DNA of 64,000 bases, from assembly GCA_016712145.1 (NCBI GenBank), contig JADJRO010000001.1:2790501-2854500 (forward strand), in the 5' to 3' direction. Of this stretch, positions 44,527 through 54,219 are shown in pieces (the first letter of the stretch is position 1; each line of letters begins with the position of its first letter). This DNA comes from Saprospiraceae bacterium. GTDB lineage: Bacteria; Bacteroidota; Bacteroidia; Chitinophagales; Saprospiraceae. Position numbers and translations under genes: made by a program. The notes under the pieces were generated by a model. The model made no database searches and was not told where the DNA came from. It saw only the letters and a program-made list of their open reading frames with translations.

Positions 44527-46721
44527 TGTGTTATTTTTGGAAACGAATTTTAGTTGAAATTGCCTGTCTTTGTTTTTTGACAAGCAATTTAACTTCTTTG
44601 ATCGCTCAGAAAGATAACAATTTGTTGCAGCAGGCCAGAGTGGCTTATAAAATTAAGGATTACTATGCTGCTACATCAGCTTTCCGAAACACAGCGGTAA
44701 GCCAATCTCAAAACAAGGATGATTTATTGGAAGCGGCAATGAGTAGTTATCATGCCAATGATCTTGAATTTTCATCAAAATGCTTTGAACAACTTGAAAA
44801 ATTATCGGATGATAAGAAACTCTTATTCTGCCAGGCTCAAATTTTTCAACAACTCAATGAATTTGATCAAGCACAACGATACTATAAGAAATATCTGCAA
44901 CAAATTTCAAAACAACATAAAGATGTTTCATTTTGCAAAAATGAATTGTTACGCTGTAAATCTGGAAAATTATTAAAAAGAAAACCCGCAATGGCATTTG
45001 TAGTGCCTCTAAGTACTACCATCAATTCGCGAGATGATGAATATTCAATTTTTCCGCATAAAACACAAAATGGAATTTATTTTCTAAGTGCCACGCGAAC
45101 AGGAAATGTAGGCGGTAAACGAAATGAACTTGGACTGGTAGATGACAAAAATGGTTTTTATTTTTCAGATGTATTTAAGTTAACAGAACATGGGGAAGTT
45201 TGGACCGTAATGTCTCGTTTACAAGCAGGGTGGAACAGCAGCATGCATGATGCAGTAGTAGGTTTTATTGATAATTCTCCAATTATAATTCAATACCGCA
45301 CGAATCAAAAATGCAATTATATTTATGATCCATTCCATGATGATGAATTGCATTTAAAATATCCAGAATTTACAGGACCACTGTATCCAGAAATTGGGGA
45401 TCATTCCATGACCTTGTTTCAAGACAGCATTTTGATCTTTTCAAGTTGCAGAATGGGTGGATATGGGGGTTATGATTTGTATCTATCAATTTTGCGTGAT
45501 TCTATTTGGACCACTGCAATTAATTTGGGAGCGACTGTAAATGGTCCTTTTAATGAAGAGAATCCTTTTCTTGCAAATGATGGACAAACGCTTTATTTTT
45601 CTTCTGACAATTTAAATGCAATTGGTGGTTATGATATTTTTAAAACTAAGTTTCATCCTGAAGCAGAACAATGGGAAAAACCAATCAATTTAGGAATTCC
45701 TATTAATTCTGCAGGAGATGACAAGCAGTTCATATTAAGCACCGATGGATTGACAGGTTTTTTTAGTTCGAATAGAAAATCAAACAGCCTGGGTGGATTC
45801 GATTTGTTTAAAGCATTTTTTCACGATGAACTGGAAGAACAATTGCAGTTGCCTAAAGGAAGTCCCTTGACCATCCTGGTAGACATTGCATTAAATGACC
45901 AAAATGCCTTGTTTGGAAAAAATGCCAGGGCATATAAAATTAGTAAGGAGCAGGAATGGAAGGAATTAAATGCTGAGCCCTTTTATTATAAAGAACAAGA
46001 GCTATTTTCTGATCCTAAAAATCAAAAAATTGGATCCCAATTACTTGAATGGATGAGAATTTATCCCGGTTTGACGGTTGAACTGTTTGGCCATGCTTTT
46101 GAAGAATCTCCAACGCCCATAAACCTTTATTTTTCAATTCAAAAAGCAAATGAACTTAAAAATTATTTGGAATCAAATGGTATTGAAAAAACCAGAATAA
46201 AAGTATTTGGTTTAGGTGCTTCTTTTCCAAAAGCAAAAGTAAGAATCAATGGGAAACCCTCTTTGCTTTCAGAAAAATTCAATAAGAGAATCGAATATCA
46301 TATTGCGGTACCTGAGCAGCATCCAATTCAAATTAATTATGTAAAAGTGCCCATGCCAGCTGCATTAATTCCGGACCAGGAAATGAATTTTAATAACTTG
46401 CGAAAAGGGATTAGCTATTCTCTATTTTTAGGAAAATCTCAGGCTGTTTTAAATCATCCATATATGAAAAATCCGGATGCACAATTTTTTATGGAACAAG
46501 ATTCAGAAGATGCAGCTTATAATTATTATTTAGGAATCTATAAAAGCTTTGATGAGGCGTTTGCAGCTATTTCCAATTTAGAAGTTTCAAATAGTGAAAA
46601 GCCTGAAATTTTTGTTTTTAAGGACGGTATCAAATTGAGCAGAACGCAAATTATCGATCATGTAGTTGAAAATGCCGATTTAGTTCGGTATCTTAACTAT
46701 TTAAATGGGCTTAAAAAATGA
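44526..46721 (+). CDS. TPR, PD40 propeller protein with a degenerate OmpA domain
   Basis: This 731-residue exported protein has a signal peptide (about 1-28, ending LIAQ), TPR helices (30-150) and PD40 propeller blades (160-420; FSSCRMGGYGGYDLYLS, YFSSDNLNAIGGYDIF, FSSNRKSNSLGGFDLF). An OmpA-like segment follows at about 490-595. In that segment the GHTD motif reads GHAF and the SxxRA motif reads SIQKA, so the residues that hold peptidoglycan are altered. A C-terminal extension (about 615-731) resembles the SPOR-like tails of such proteins. Its ATG shares an A with the E2 stop (TAATG). It is a paralogue-type relative of the PorE-like protein at 2371. Confidence 0.75.
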   Translation: MCYFWKRILVEIACLCFLTSNLTSLIAQKDNNLLQQARVAYKIKDYYAATSAFRNTAVSQSQNKDDLLEAAMSSYHANDLEFSSKCFEQLEKLSDDKKLLFCQAQIFQQLNEFDQAQRYYKKYLQQISKQHKDVSFCKNELLRCKSGKLLKRKPAMAFVVPLSTTINSRDDEYSIFPHKTQNGIYFLSATRTGNVGGKRNELGLVDDKNGFYFSDVFKLTEHGEVWTVMSRLQAGWNSSMHDAVVGFIDNSPIIIQYRTNQKCNYIYDPFHDDELHLKYPEFTGPLYPEIGDHSMTLFQDSILIFSSCRMGGYGGYDLYLSILRDSIWTTAINLGATVNGPFNEENPFLANDGQTLYFSSDNLNAIGGYDIFKTKFHPEAEQWEKPINLGIPINSAGDDKQFILSTDGLTGFFSSNRKSNSLGGFDLFKAFFHDELEEQLQLPKGSPLTILVDIALNDQNALFGKNARAYKISKEQEWKELNAEPFYYKEQELFSDPKNQKIGSQLLEWMRIYPGLTVELFGHAFEESPTPINLYFSIQKANELKNYLESNGIEKTRIKVFGLGASFPKAKVRINGKPSLLSEKFNKRIEYHIAVPEQHPIQINYVKVPMPAALIPDQEMNFNNLRKGISYSLFLGKSQAVLNHPYMKNPDAQFFMEQDSEDAAYNYYLGIYKSFDEAFAAISNLEVSNSEKPEIFVFKDGIKLSRTQIIDHVVENADLVRYLNYLNGLKK

Positions 46722-47275
46722 GCAAGTTTAGTTTTTTACAGGAAAGCCTCCGAAATATGAAAACGATGGGCACCGTAATTCAAACTTCGAATTATGCAGG
46801 AAAAGCGCTTGCTGGAATGCTTGATTTTAGTGAAATTTCTATTATTGTGGAATTGGGAGGCGGAGATGGAGCAATTACCAAACATCTATTAAAAAAACTT
46901 AAAAAAGATGCACGTTTGTATGTTTTTGAAGTCAATGAAACTTTTTGTGCTAAGTTAAAAGAATTAAACGACGATCGATTACATGTAATATTAGATTCAG
47001 CAGAAAATTTAGAAGAGCAATTTAAAAAATTGGGGATCCAACAGGCTGACGCAATTGTTTCTTCAATTCCTTTTGCCATTATGCCGGAAACATTTCATCT
47101 GCAAATATTAACGCTGTGTAATAAATTACTTAAACCCGGTGCTTCATTTCTCCAGATACATTATTCCCTTTTTCAGAAAAATTTATACAATCAAGTCTTT
47201 GGAAATGTGGAATTTGAATTTGCAGCATTTAATATTCCACCGGTATTTATTATACATTCAAAAAAAATGGACTAA
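46718..47275 (+). CDS. SAM-dependent methyltransferase, phospholipid N-methyltransferase type
   Basis: The 185-residue protein has a Rossmann methyltransferase core. Motif I is VELGGGDGAITKHLL (residues 44-58), an acidic loop is FEVNETF, and motif IV is ADAIVSSIPFAIMP, which matches the SSLP/SGLP type of PmtA-like lipid methyltransferases and of KsgA relatives. The acceptor is therefore likely a phospholipid, but rRNA or small-molecule acceptors are not excluded. It overlaps the OmpA/PD40 gene by ATGA. Confidence 0.75.
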   Translation: MSKFSFLQESLRNMKTMGTVIQTSNYAGKALAGMLDFSEISIIVELGGGDGAITKHLLKKLKKDARLYVFEVNETFCAKLKELNDDRLHVILDSAENLEEQFKKLGIQQADAIVSSIPFAIMPETFHLQILTLCNKLLKPGASFLQIHYSLFQKNLYNQVFGNVEFEFAAFNIPPVFIIHSKKMD

Positions 47276-47308
47276 AGGCTATGGACTGTAGTCTGAAGTG
47301 ATACAAAG

Positions 47309-47364
47309 AAGCTGTTAAGCTATTAAGCTGTTAAGCTATCAAGCTATAAAGCTGGTAAGCTGAA
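47309..47364. repeat. AAGCTNNN octamer array, seven units
   Basis: Seven consecutive units with exact 8-base period: AAGCTGTT, AAGCTATT, AAGCTGTT, AAGCTATC, AAGCTATA, AAGCTGGT, AAGCTGAA. It lies between two convergent genes (methyltransferase and GHMP kinase). A pyrimidine-rich, repeat-like tail (CTCTGGCCTCTAGCC) follows. Confidence 0.85.
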
Positions 47365-47412
47365 GATTTAATCTCAAGCCTAAAGCCTCTGGCCTCTAGC
47401 CGCTTCAGCCCT

Positions 47413-48318
47413 TCACTTTCCCTCCTCCCTTATTAGCTTTTCAGCTTCATTCGTTTCTTTAACCAAAAAATACCCACCACCACCTGCACCGCAAAGTTTA
47501 CAATAATAAGCACCTGTTCGCATGCCTTCTTCCCAGTAGGATTTTATTGTTTCTGGTATTAATTCCTCAAAAAGTGTAAAACTTTTGCGACTTACTTGTT
47601 CCCAGCTACTTGAAATTGCATCGGCCTGATTGTGAAGAATTGCATTGATTAAATTTTTATTGGCCGGCACAAGTTCTTGAATCAATGAATGTTTGAAAGA
47701 TTCACTTTTTAATTTTTCTTTAAAAACTTCTACAAGCGCTTCTGTATTTCTTCCCAATTTGCTATCTAATAAATGAATGTGATGGTTTTCAATAAAATCT
47801 GCTGTATTTAATGATAAAATTTGAATCTGATTGTTTTCTATGTAAATGGGTTTTTTAAAATAAGCTACTGCAGGATCTACTCCTGAACTTTGACCATGAA
47901 AAAAATGTTCCAGTTCTTTAAGTAAGGAAAAGATTTCAGCTACTTGAAGTGGTAAATTGATTCCAAAACGATCCAAAATAGCTGCACAAAGTGTCCCTGA
48001 ACTTCCCAAGCCATAACCATATGGGATAGAGCTTTCTAAATACAAGCCATTATCAATTTCAATTCTGAATTCTGACAGATTAATGTATTTTGATAACGTT
48101 GGATTTTCTGAAATATACAAGATTAAGTTCTTCAAAATTTCATGCTCCGAACTACTTTCTTTTTTCCAGTGAGCGAATTTTTTAATATATGGAATTGCCA
48201 GTCCGGCATTACCAGAAAGAATGGTATATTCTCCTACTAAAAGAATTTTTGAAGGATAGAAATTTGTTGAATCCATGAAATTAAGCCAATCTAAATCGGT
48301 GTTCAAAGATAAGGCCAC
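47413..48318 (-). CDS. GHMP kinase, mevalonate kinase-like
   Basis: The protein (301 residues, or 287 from Met15) has the GHMP small-molecule kinase fold. Motifs are KILLVGEYTILSG near the N-terminus, the ATP loop GYGLGSSGTL, and HGQSSGVDPAV. The GEY-type start and IPY segment match Bacteroidota mevalonate kinases, which phosphorylate mevalonate for isoprenoid synthesis. Other GHMP kinases remain possible. The ATG at 48274-48276 (MDSTNFYPSKIL) is a better start than 48318, because the first 14 residues have no counterpart in the family. The C-terminus has GAGGGGYFLV, the usual third motif. Confidence 0.8.
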   Translation of the reverse strand: MALSLNTDLDWLNFMDSTNFYPSKILLVGEYTILSGNAGLAIPYIKKFAHWKKESSSEHEILKNLILYISENPTLSKYINLSEFRIEIDNGLYLESSIPYGYGLGSSGTLCAAILDRFGINLPLQVAEIFSLLKELEHFFHGQSSGVDPAVAYFKKPIYIENNQIQILSLNTADFIENHHIHLLDSKLGRNTEALVEVFKEKLKSESFKHSLIQELVPANKNLINAILHNQADAISSSWEQVSRKSFTLFEELIPETIKSYWEEGMRTGAYYCKLCGAGGGGYFLVKETNEAEKLIREEGK

Positions 48319-48436
48319 ATTCAGATTAAATCAACGGATTAAAAAATTGAAATTATAAATTAGCTAAATTCATAAAGCATATGCAATTAATAGTCTTGTA
48401 CCGTTCATTTGGATTCGTTCATTTTAATTAATTCAT

Positions 48437-48447
48437 TACCTTCGCAG
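48437..48447 (+). promoter_or_regulatory. Possible -7 box of mfd
   Basis: TACCTTCG followed by CAG matches the extended box TAnnTTTGCAG with one mismatch. It ends only a base before the GTG start at 48449, so a transcript from it would be leaderless or start inside the gene. A chance match cannot be excluded. Confidence 0.25.
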
Positions 48448-48448
48448 T

Positions 48449-51400
48449 GTGGAGCAGGATATAATCCGGGTTAATGATTTCTTAACCCGGGATCCAAAAG
48501 CAACCGAACTTGTTGGCTTATTGGATCAAAACAAGCATCAAAAAATTATTATAGAGGGTCTGTGTGGATCCAGGGATAGCTTTTTGATTTTTTCTAGCTT
48601 TCTGCAATCCAAAATTCCAACTTTAGTAATCTGCAATGACAAAGAAGAAGCTGCATATCTTCTGAATGACTTAGAGCAGTTTTCTAGCCAGGATGTTGTT
48701 TATTTATTTCCTGATTCATTCAGGCGGCCCGGTCAATATGAAGAATTGGACAATTTCCAGGTACAACAGCGGGTAGAAGCTATTTACCGATTTGGAAAAA
48801 AGGAAGCTCGAATTATTGTAACCTATCCGGAAGCCATATTTGAAAAAATGATTCCTGGTACGGTCATTGAGAGTTCCAGGCTTGAATTTTCAACAGGAAG
48901 TCTCATAGATTTGGATGAAATATTGATTCAACTAAATGATTTTGGATTTCATCGAACGGATTTTGTTTATGAACCTGGACAGTTTTCTATTCGAGGGGGT
49001 ATCCTGGATGTATTTTCTTACGCATCTGATTTGCCGTATCGAATAGAATTAAATGATATTGTAGTTGAAAGTATTCGAAAGTTTGAAACGGAATCGCAAT
49101 TGTCAAAACAAAATATTTCACATTTTTCTATTGTACCAACTATTTATTCTGAATTTCAATCAGAAGTTCGAAAAAATATTTTTGAAATTATTCCTGAGAA
49201 TACTCTGATTTGGGTAAAAGATATTCATACCTGTCTTGAGACCTTTGAAAAATGTTTTTTAGCAGCCAACCGCCAGGCTGATAAAATGAAACACTATGAC
49301 GAAGATCGATTTATTTCAATGGTTCAAAACCGAGAATTCATTGATTCATCCGTTTTAGTTGAAAGCCTGGAACAGTTCAAACTAGTATTTTATAATTGCA
49401 AACCGGATTCAGCAGTAAAGCCGGCAATTTTACGAGTGAATTGTGAGGCACAGCCCAGTTTCAATAAAAATTTCAATTTGCTTATTGAAAATATTTCAAA
49501 ATTAAATTCCAGGTTTTATAAAGCATTTATATGTACGAACAGTGCAGCGCAAATCGAACGATTTCATAATATTTTTGAAGATTTAAAAGCAGCAATTCAA
49601 TATATTCCGGAAATTAAATCCTTGCGCGAAGGATTTATTGATCATGACTTGAAGGTGGCTTGTTATACAGATCATCAGATTTTTTCTCGTTTTCATGGTT
49701 ATAAAGTCAAGCAAGGGTATACCAAAGACCAGGCATTAAGTCTAAAGGTTTTACGCGAATTGCAATCAGGAGATTATGTCACCCACCTGGATTATGGAGT
49801 AGGCCGATTTGCCGGATTGGAGAAAATTAATATTAACGGTCAACTCCAGGAAGCCGTTCGTTTAATTTATAGAAATGACGATATTCTATATGTCAGCATT
49901 CATTCTTTGCATAAAATTTCAAAATTTGTTGGGAATGAAGGAACCGAACCTTCACTAAGTAAATTAGGTTCAGATCAATGGAAACTTTTAAAGCAGCGAA
50001 CCAAACAGAAAGTAAAAGACATAGCCCAGGAATTAATTAAGTTATACAGTGTTCGTAAAGCATCAAAGGGATATGCATTTTCTCCGGATAATTATTTGCA
50101 GGCTGAATTAGAAGCTTCATTCATGTATGAAGATACTCCAGATCAGTTTAAAGCTACCGTAGATGTAAAAGGGGATATGGAAAAACCGCATCCAATGGAT
50201 CGTTTAATTTGCGGAGATGTTGGCTTTGGAAAAACTGAGATCGCAGTGCGAGCAGCATTCAAAGCCATACAAGATGGTAAACAAGTGGCTATCCTGGTCC
50301 CAACAACCATTTTAGCATTGCAACATTTTCGTACGTTTTCTGATCGGTTCAAAGAGTTTCCGGTGGATGTTAATTATTTATCCAGGTTTAGGACTACGAA
50401 GGAAAAGAATGTAATTATGAAGCAATTGGAAGAAGGCAAAATTGATTTGGTTATCGGAACCATCAGCTTGCTGAATTCGAAAATTAAATTTAAAGATCTT
50501 GGATTATTAATCATTGACGAAGAACAAAAATTTGGCGTTGCATCTAAAGAAAAATTACGGCAATTAAAGCATAATGTAGATACACTTACCTTGACAGCTA
50601 CTCCCATTCCACGTACCCTGCAATTTTCTTTAATGGCTGCAAGAGATTTAAGTGTCATTCAAACGCCTCCTCCAAATCGACAACCCATTCATACTGAACG
50701 GAGGGTGTATAATGACAATTTGATAAAAGAAGCAATACTTCATGAAGTTTATCGCGGAGGTCAAGTATTTTTCGTACATAATAAAGTGAAAAGTCTGGCA
50801 GATGTCTCAGCTATTTTACAAAAACTATGTCCTTCTGTAGAAATTGCAGCTGCACACGGACAAATGGAAGCAGAAAAACTTGAAAAAGTTCTTTTAGATT
50901 TTATCGATCATAAATTTGATGTGTTGGTTTGTACCAATATCATTGAAACCGGTTTGGATATACCCAATGTCAATACCATATTAATTAATAATGCACACCA
51001 ATTTGGTTTGAGCGATCTTCATCAACTCCGGGGACGTGTCGGTCGTTCTAACAGAAAGGCTTATTGTTATTTATTGGCACCGCCATCTTCAACTTTGACG
51101 ATGGATGCACGTAAAAGACTTAAAACCATTGAGGAATTTTCTGATTTGGGCAGTGGCTTCAATGTGGCTATGCGAGATCTGGATATTCGAGGAGCCGGCA
51201 ATTTATTGGGAGGGGAACAAAGCGGTTTTATTGCGGATATTGGATATGAAACCTATCAACGAATTTTGGAGGAAGCAATTCTTGAACTAAAGGAAAATGA
51301 ATTCCGCGAATTATTTGAAGACGAAAATAAACCCGACAAGACCTATATCCGGGATGTAGTCATCGATAGCGACATTGAAATGCTAATACCGGATGCTTAT

Positions 51401-51802
51401 GTTGCAAGCATTCAGGAACGCCTCAATTTATACCAGGCTTTGGATAAAATTGAAAATGAAGAAGGCATTCAAAATTATTGCAATCAACTTAAAGATCGTT
51501 TTGGTCCGATTCCAACCCAAGTTGAAGAATTATTAAACGGTTTACGCTTGCGATGGATTTCCAAACGATTGGGTTTCGAACGAGTTATATTAAAAAAGAA
51601 AAAGCTGCAGTGTTATTTTATTAGCAATCCGACTTCTCCATTTTATGAAAGTGATTTGTTTAAAAGTCTGCTAGCACGTGTAGCCGAACCTGGCAGTGCC
51701 TTTAGTATTAAGCAATCAAATACCAATCTTATTTTAATTGCTGAGCATGTATATGGGTTTTTAAAATCTATCCAACTCCTTGATAGCTTGTTGGTTAGGT
51801 AA
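48449..51802 (+). CDS. mfd: Transcription-repair coupling factor
   Basis: The 1117-residue Mfd releases stalled RNA polymerase and recruits UvrA. It shows the UvrB-like N-terminal part, the RNA polymerase-interacting CarD-like domain (SGDYVTHLDYGVGRF), and the translocase with Walker A GDVGFGKTE, DEEQ box (IIDEEQKFGV) and TATPIPRTLQ. The helicase motif RGRVGRSNRKAYCYLL and the C-terminal TRCF domain follow. The start is GTG; no in-frame ATG is available near the conserved N-terminus. uvrA lies 11 kb away in this window. Confidence 0.97.
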   Translation: MEQDIIRVNDFLTRDPKATELVGLLDQNKHQKIIIEGLCGSRDSFLIFSSFLQSKIPTLVICNDKEEAAYLLNDLEQFSSQDVVYLFPDSFRRPGQYEELDNFQVQQRVEAIYRFGKKEARIIVTYPEAIFEKMIPGTVIESSRLEFSTGSLIDLDEILIQLNDFGFHRTDFVYEPGQFSIRGGILDVFSYASDLPYRIELNDIVVESIRKFETESQLSKQNISHFSIVPTIYSEFQSEVRKNIFEIIPENTLIWVKDIHTCLETFEKCFLAANRQADKMKHYDEDRFISMVQNREFIDSSVLVESLEQFKLVFYNCKPDSAVKPAILRVNCEAQPSFNKNFNLLIENISKLNSRFYKAFICTNSAAQIERFHNIFEDLKAAIQYIPEIKSLREGFIDHDLKVACYTDHQIFSRFHGYKVKQGYTKDQALSLKVLRELQSGDYVTHLDYGVGRFAGLEKININGQLQEAVRLIYRNDDILYVSIHSLHKISKFVGNEGTEPSLSKLGSDQWKLLKQRTKQKVKDIAQELIKLYSVRKASKGYAFSPDNYLQAELEASFMYEDTPDQFKATVDVKGDMEKPHPMDRLICGDVGFGKTEIAVRAAFKAIQDGKQVAILVPTTILALQHFRTFSDRFKEFPVDVNYLSRFRTTKEKNVIMKQLEEGKIDLVIGTISLLNSKIKFKDLGLLIIDEEQKFGVASKEKLRQLKHNVDTLTLTATPIPRTLQFSLMAARDLSVIQTPPPNRQPIHTERRVYNDNLIKEAILHEVYRGGQVFFVHNKVKSLADVSAILQKLCPSVEIAAAHGQMEAEKLEKVLLDFIDHKFDVLVCTNIIETGLDIPNVNTILINNAHQFGLSDLHQLRGRVGRSNRKAYCYLLAPPSSTLTMDARKRLKTIEEFSDLGSGFNVAMRDLDIRGAGNLLGGEQSGFIADIGYETYQRILEEAILELKENEFRELFEDENKPDKTYIRDVVIDSDIEMLIPDAYVASIQERLNLYQALDKIENEEGIQNYCNQLKDRFGPIPTQVEELLNGLRLRWISKRLGFERVILKKKKLQCYFISNPTSPFYESDLFKSLLARVAEPGSAFSIKQSNTNLILIAEHVYGFLKSIQLLDSLLVR

Positions 51803-51884
51803 AAACGCAGAAAAAAAATAAACTATTTTTTCAATTCATTCCAACGTTTTAAGGGTGCTGGGGGTATTATTATTAAAATACATT

Positions 51885-53633
51885 ATGAAAACATGGAAAT
51901 GTCTTTGCTTTTTAGCTTGCTTGCTGATTTTTGATTCATGCAGAAAAGATGAAAAATCAGTTACCGTAAATGATGAATTTGAGAAGTATACGCAGCTCAT
52001 TGCTACAAATTCAATCATTGTACTTAGAAATGAAAAAAACGATTTGGTTTCTGGTGCTGTCATGACTTTAGATGGGACACAACACACCAGTAATTCTGAA
52101 GGTTTGATTTTTTTGAAAAATGTGCCGCTCAAAAATACCGGCCACCTGGTGCAAATTTCGCATCCGGCTTATTTTAAAACGGGCAAAAGGATATACCCAA
52201 ATAAGGGGATTATCGAACTCTTTTTAATTTCTAAAGGAGCCTCTGTGCAATTTGCATCACAAAGTGCATCTACCGTTACTTTTAGTGGTATCAATTATCA
52301 ATTCCCTGCAAATTCTTTAGTGGATGCCAATGGATTGGAATACAAGGGCGATGTAAATATATTTGCCCGACATTTGAATCCAACCAGTCCACTTTTTGGC
52401 GCAATGATGCCAGCAGACCTAAGAGCCTATGACATTGATGGGAATTCCGTTTACTTAACTTCTTTTGGAATGGTTGCAACTGAATTGTATGGTAGCAATG
52501 GTCAATCTCTTCAAATAGCTTCCGGTAAAAAAGTTAAAATTTCTATGCATCTCGATAACAGCATCGTTTCAAATGCACCGAATAGTTTGCCCATTTGGTA
52601 TATCTCTGAGCAAAGCAGTACCGGAATTTGGAAAGAAGAAGGAAGAGCAATTAAAGTTAATTCAAATTATGAGTTTGAAGTAACACACTTCTCTTTTTGG
52701 AATTGTGATGTCCCTGGAAATTACGTTAATCTAAAAGGACAAGTTAAAAACTTACAAGGAGCAACGGTTGCAAATCTATGGGTAACCGTGACTGTGAATG
52801 GAGGACCATCTGGTTATGCCGTTACCGATGGAAATGGTAAATTTGAAGGGAAAGTCCCATCGGGAGTTGGCTTAAAAATTCAAATTAATGAAATCTGTGA
52901 TACGTTTATGCAAGTAAAATTGTATGAAGCAAATTTGGGAGTATTAACGTCTGATACCGATTTGGGAATCATTCAAGTTGATAATCAAAACATAAATACG
53001 TATACATTTACAGGAAAGGTAGAGGTTTGTCCACCCAATAATTTGGGAACGAGCTATGTAAAATTCACATCCAATCAGGGTGTCAGGTATTTGATTGTAA
53101 ATCCGGACAGCAGCTATAGCTTTACAAGCAGCTGTTTAAACAGCGGAGAGACAGTCAGCTTTGAAGCAGCTGATTATACCAATGGTTTGGAATCAGGCCC
53201 AACAACCATTACCTTAACAAGTCAAAAAAATGTACAGCTTTCCAATTTAACGATTTGTACTGCATTTGATGAATATGTTAGTATTTCGTATAACGGTTCT
53301 CAGGAATATTATTATAAAAAAGATGGAAGGATGTTTTATACCGGAATTTTTCAAGATAGCTCAAGTATGAATGATTATATCTTTTACTTTTATGGATCCG
53401 GTTTAGAATGTTCAAGTAGATTTATCTATAACGGATTAAATACTGCTGTCCCATTTCAAAATTTCATGCTTCAGGGCTCATTGATAAATGGCACTGGTTT
53501 AAACTTCGGATGTAATCAATGTTTAAACATAGAAATGAGCCAGTTTGATTTAACTGGAGGATATATTATTGGTAAATATTGGGGCACAACAGGACCAAAT
53601 ACAGTTTCAGGTAAGTTCAGGTTTAAAACTTAA
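51885..53633 (+). CDS. Lipoprotein with carboxypeptidase-regulatory-like domains
   Basis: From ATG 51885 the 582-residue protein has a lipoprotein signal (MKTWKCLCFLACLLIFDSC, lipidated Cys19). A regulatory-like beta domain follows (VSGAVMTLDGTQHTSNSEG), then a region with YQFPANSLVDANG and FARHLNP motifs (FAM171-like architecture), and a second carboxypeptidase-regulatory-like domain (NLQGATVANLWVTVTVNGG…AVTDGNGKF). It is probably anchored in the outer membrane. An ATG-free extension to 51855 is not needed. It lies directly upstream of an ECF sigma gene, 28 bases away, and may be regulated with it. Confidence 0.72.
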   Translation: MKTWKCLCFLACLLIFDSCRKDEKSVTVNDEFEKYTQLIATNSIIVLRNEKNDLVSGAVMTLDGTQHTSNSEGLIFLKNVPLKNTGHLVQISHPAYFKTGKRIYPNKGIIELFLISKGASVQFASQSASTVTFSGINYQFPANSLVDANGLEYKGDVNIFARHLNPTSPLFGAMMPADLRAYDIDGNSVYLTSFGMVATELYGSNGQSLQIASGKKVKISMHLDNSIVSNAPNSLPIWYISEQSSTGIWKEEGRAIKVNSNYEFEVTHFSFWNCDVPGNYVNLKGQVKNLQGATVANLWVTVTVNGGPSGYAVTDGNGKFEGKVPSGVGLKIQINEICDTFMQVKLYEANLGVLTSDTDLGIIQVDNQNINTYTFTGKVEVCPPNNLGTSYVKFTSNQGVRYLIVNPDSSYSFTSSCLNSGETVSFEAADYTNGLESGPTTITLTSQKNVQLSNLTICTAFDEYVSISYNGSQEYYYKKDGRMFYTGIFQDSSSMNDYIFYFYGSGLECSSRFIYNGLNTAVPFQNFMLQGSLINGTGLNFGCNQCLNIEMSQFDLTGGYIIGKYWGTTGPNTVSGKFRFKT

Positions 53634-53661
53634 ATTGTTAGTCAAGTATTAAAAAATTAAC

Positions 53662-54219
53662 TTGTTTGATAGCCATTATATAGAAGATCTAAAAAAGGGA
53701 AATCCATCAGTTCAAAAAGAGCTGGTGGATTTCTTTTCTGGCAAAATGCTCAGCATAGCAAGGAGGTATCTTGCAGATGATCATTTGGCTTATGATGTTT
53801 TGCAGGAATCCTGGATCGCTATTTTTAATAATATAAAAACTTACAAGGAAGAAATAGCTCCCATTGAAGCCTGGATTTATCGGATTGTAGTCAATCAATC
53901 CCTAAAAGAACTAAAAAAGCGTAAACGGAAAATAGAATTTGTTGCAGAATTTGCCTTAGAGCCAGAAGGCATAGCACCAGAAATTCTGGATACCCTACAA
54001 TTAGAACTTTTATTTAAATACGTGTGCGAATTACCAGAAGGCTGTAGGGAGGTATTTAATATGTATGTTTTTGATGAATATTCTCATAAGGAAATTGCTG
54101 AGCAATTAGGTATAAACGAAGGAACTTCCAGAAGCCAGCTGAATCGAGCCAGAAAACTGCTGATGGAAAAAATTAAAACAATGGATCACGTTCTAATAAA
54201 AAAATATGAAGCTGTTTGA
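53662..54219 (+). CDS. ECF-type RNA polymerase sigma factor (second copy)
   Basis: This 185-residue ECF factor has region 2 (DDHLAYDVLQESWIAIFNNI, AWIYRIVVNQSLKELKKRKR) and region 4 (LPEGCREVFNMYVFDEYSHK, GINEGTSRSQLNRARKLL). The start is TTG at 53662, since no ATG is available in frame. It overlaps the next gene by 14 bases, a strong sign that the two products act together. Confidence 0.88.
   Translation: MFDSHYIEDLKKGNPSVQKELVDFFSGKMLSIARRYLADDHLAYDVLQESWIAIFNNIKTYKEEIAPIEAWIYRIVVNQSLKELKKRKRKIEFVAEFALEPEGIAPEILDTLQLELLFKYVCELPEGCREVFNMYVFDEYSHKEIAEQLGINEGTSRSQLNRARKLLMEKIKTMDHVLIKKYEAV

Noticed and set aside
48274..48318. Longer start for the GHMP kinase
   Set aside because: The first 14 residues have no family counterpart; Met15 gives the normal N-terminus, although the longer form cannot be excluded.
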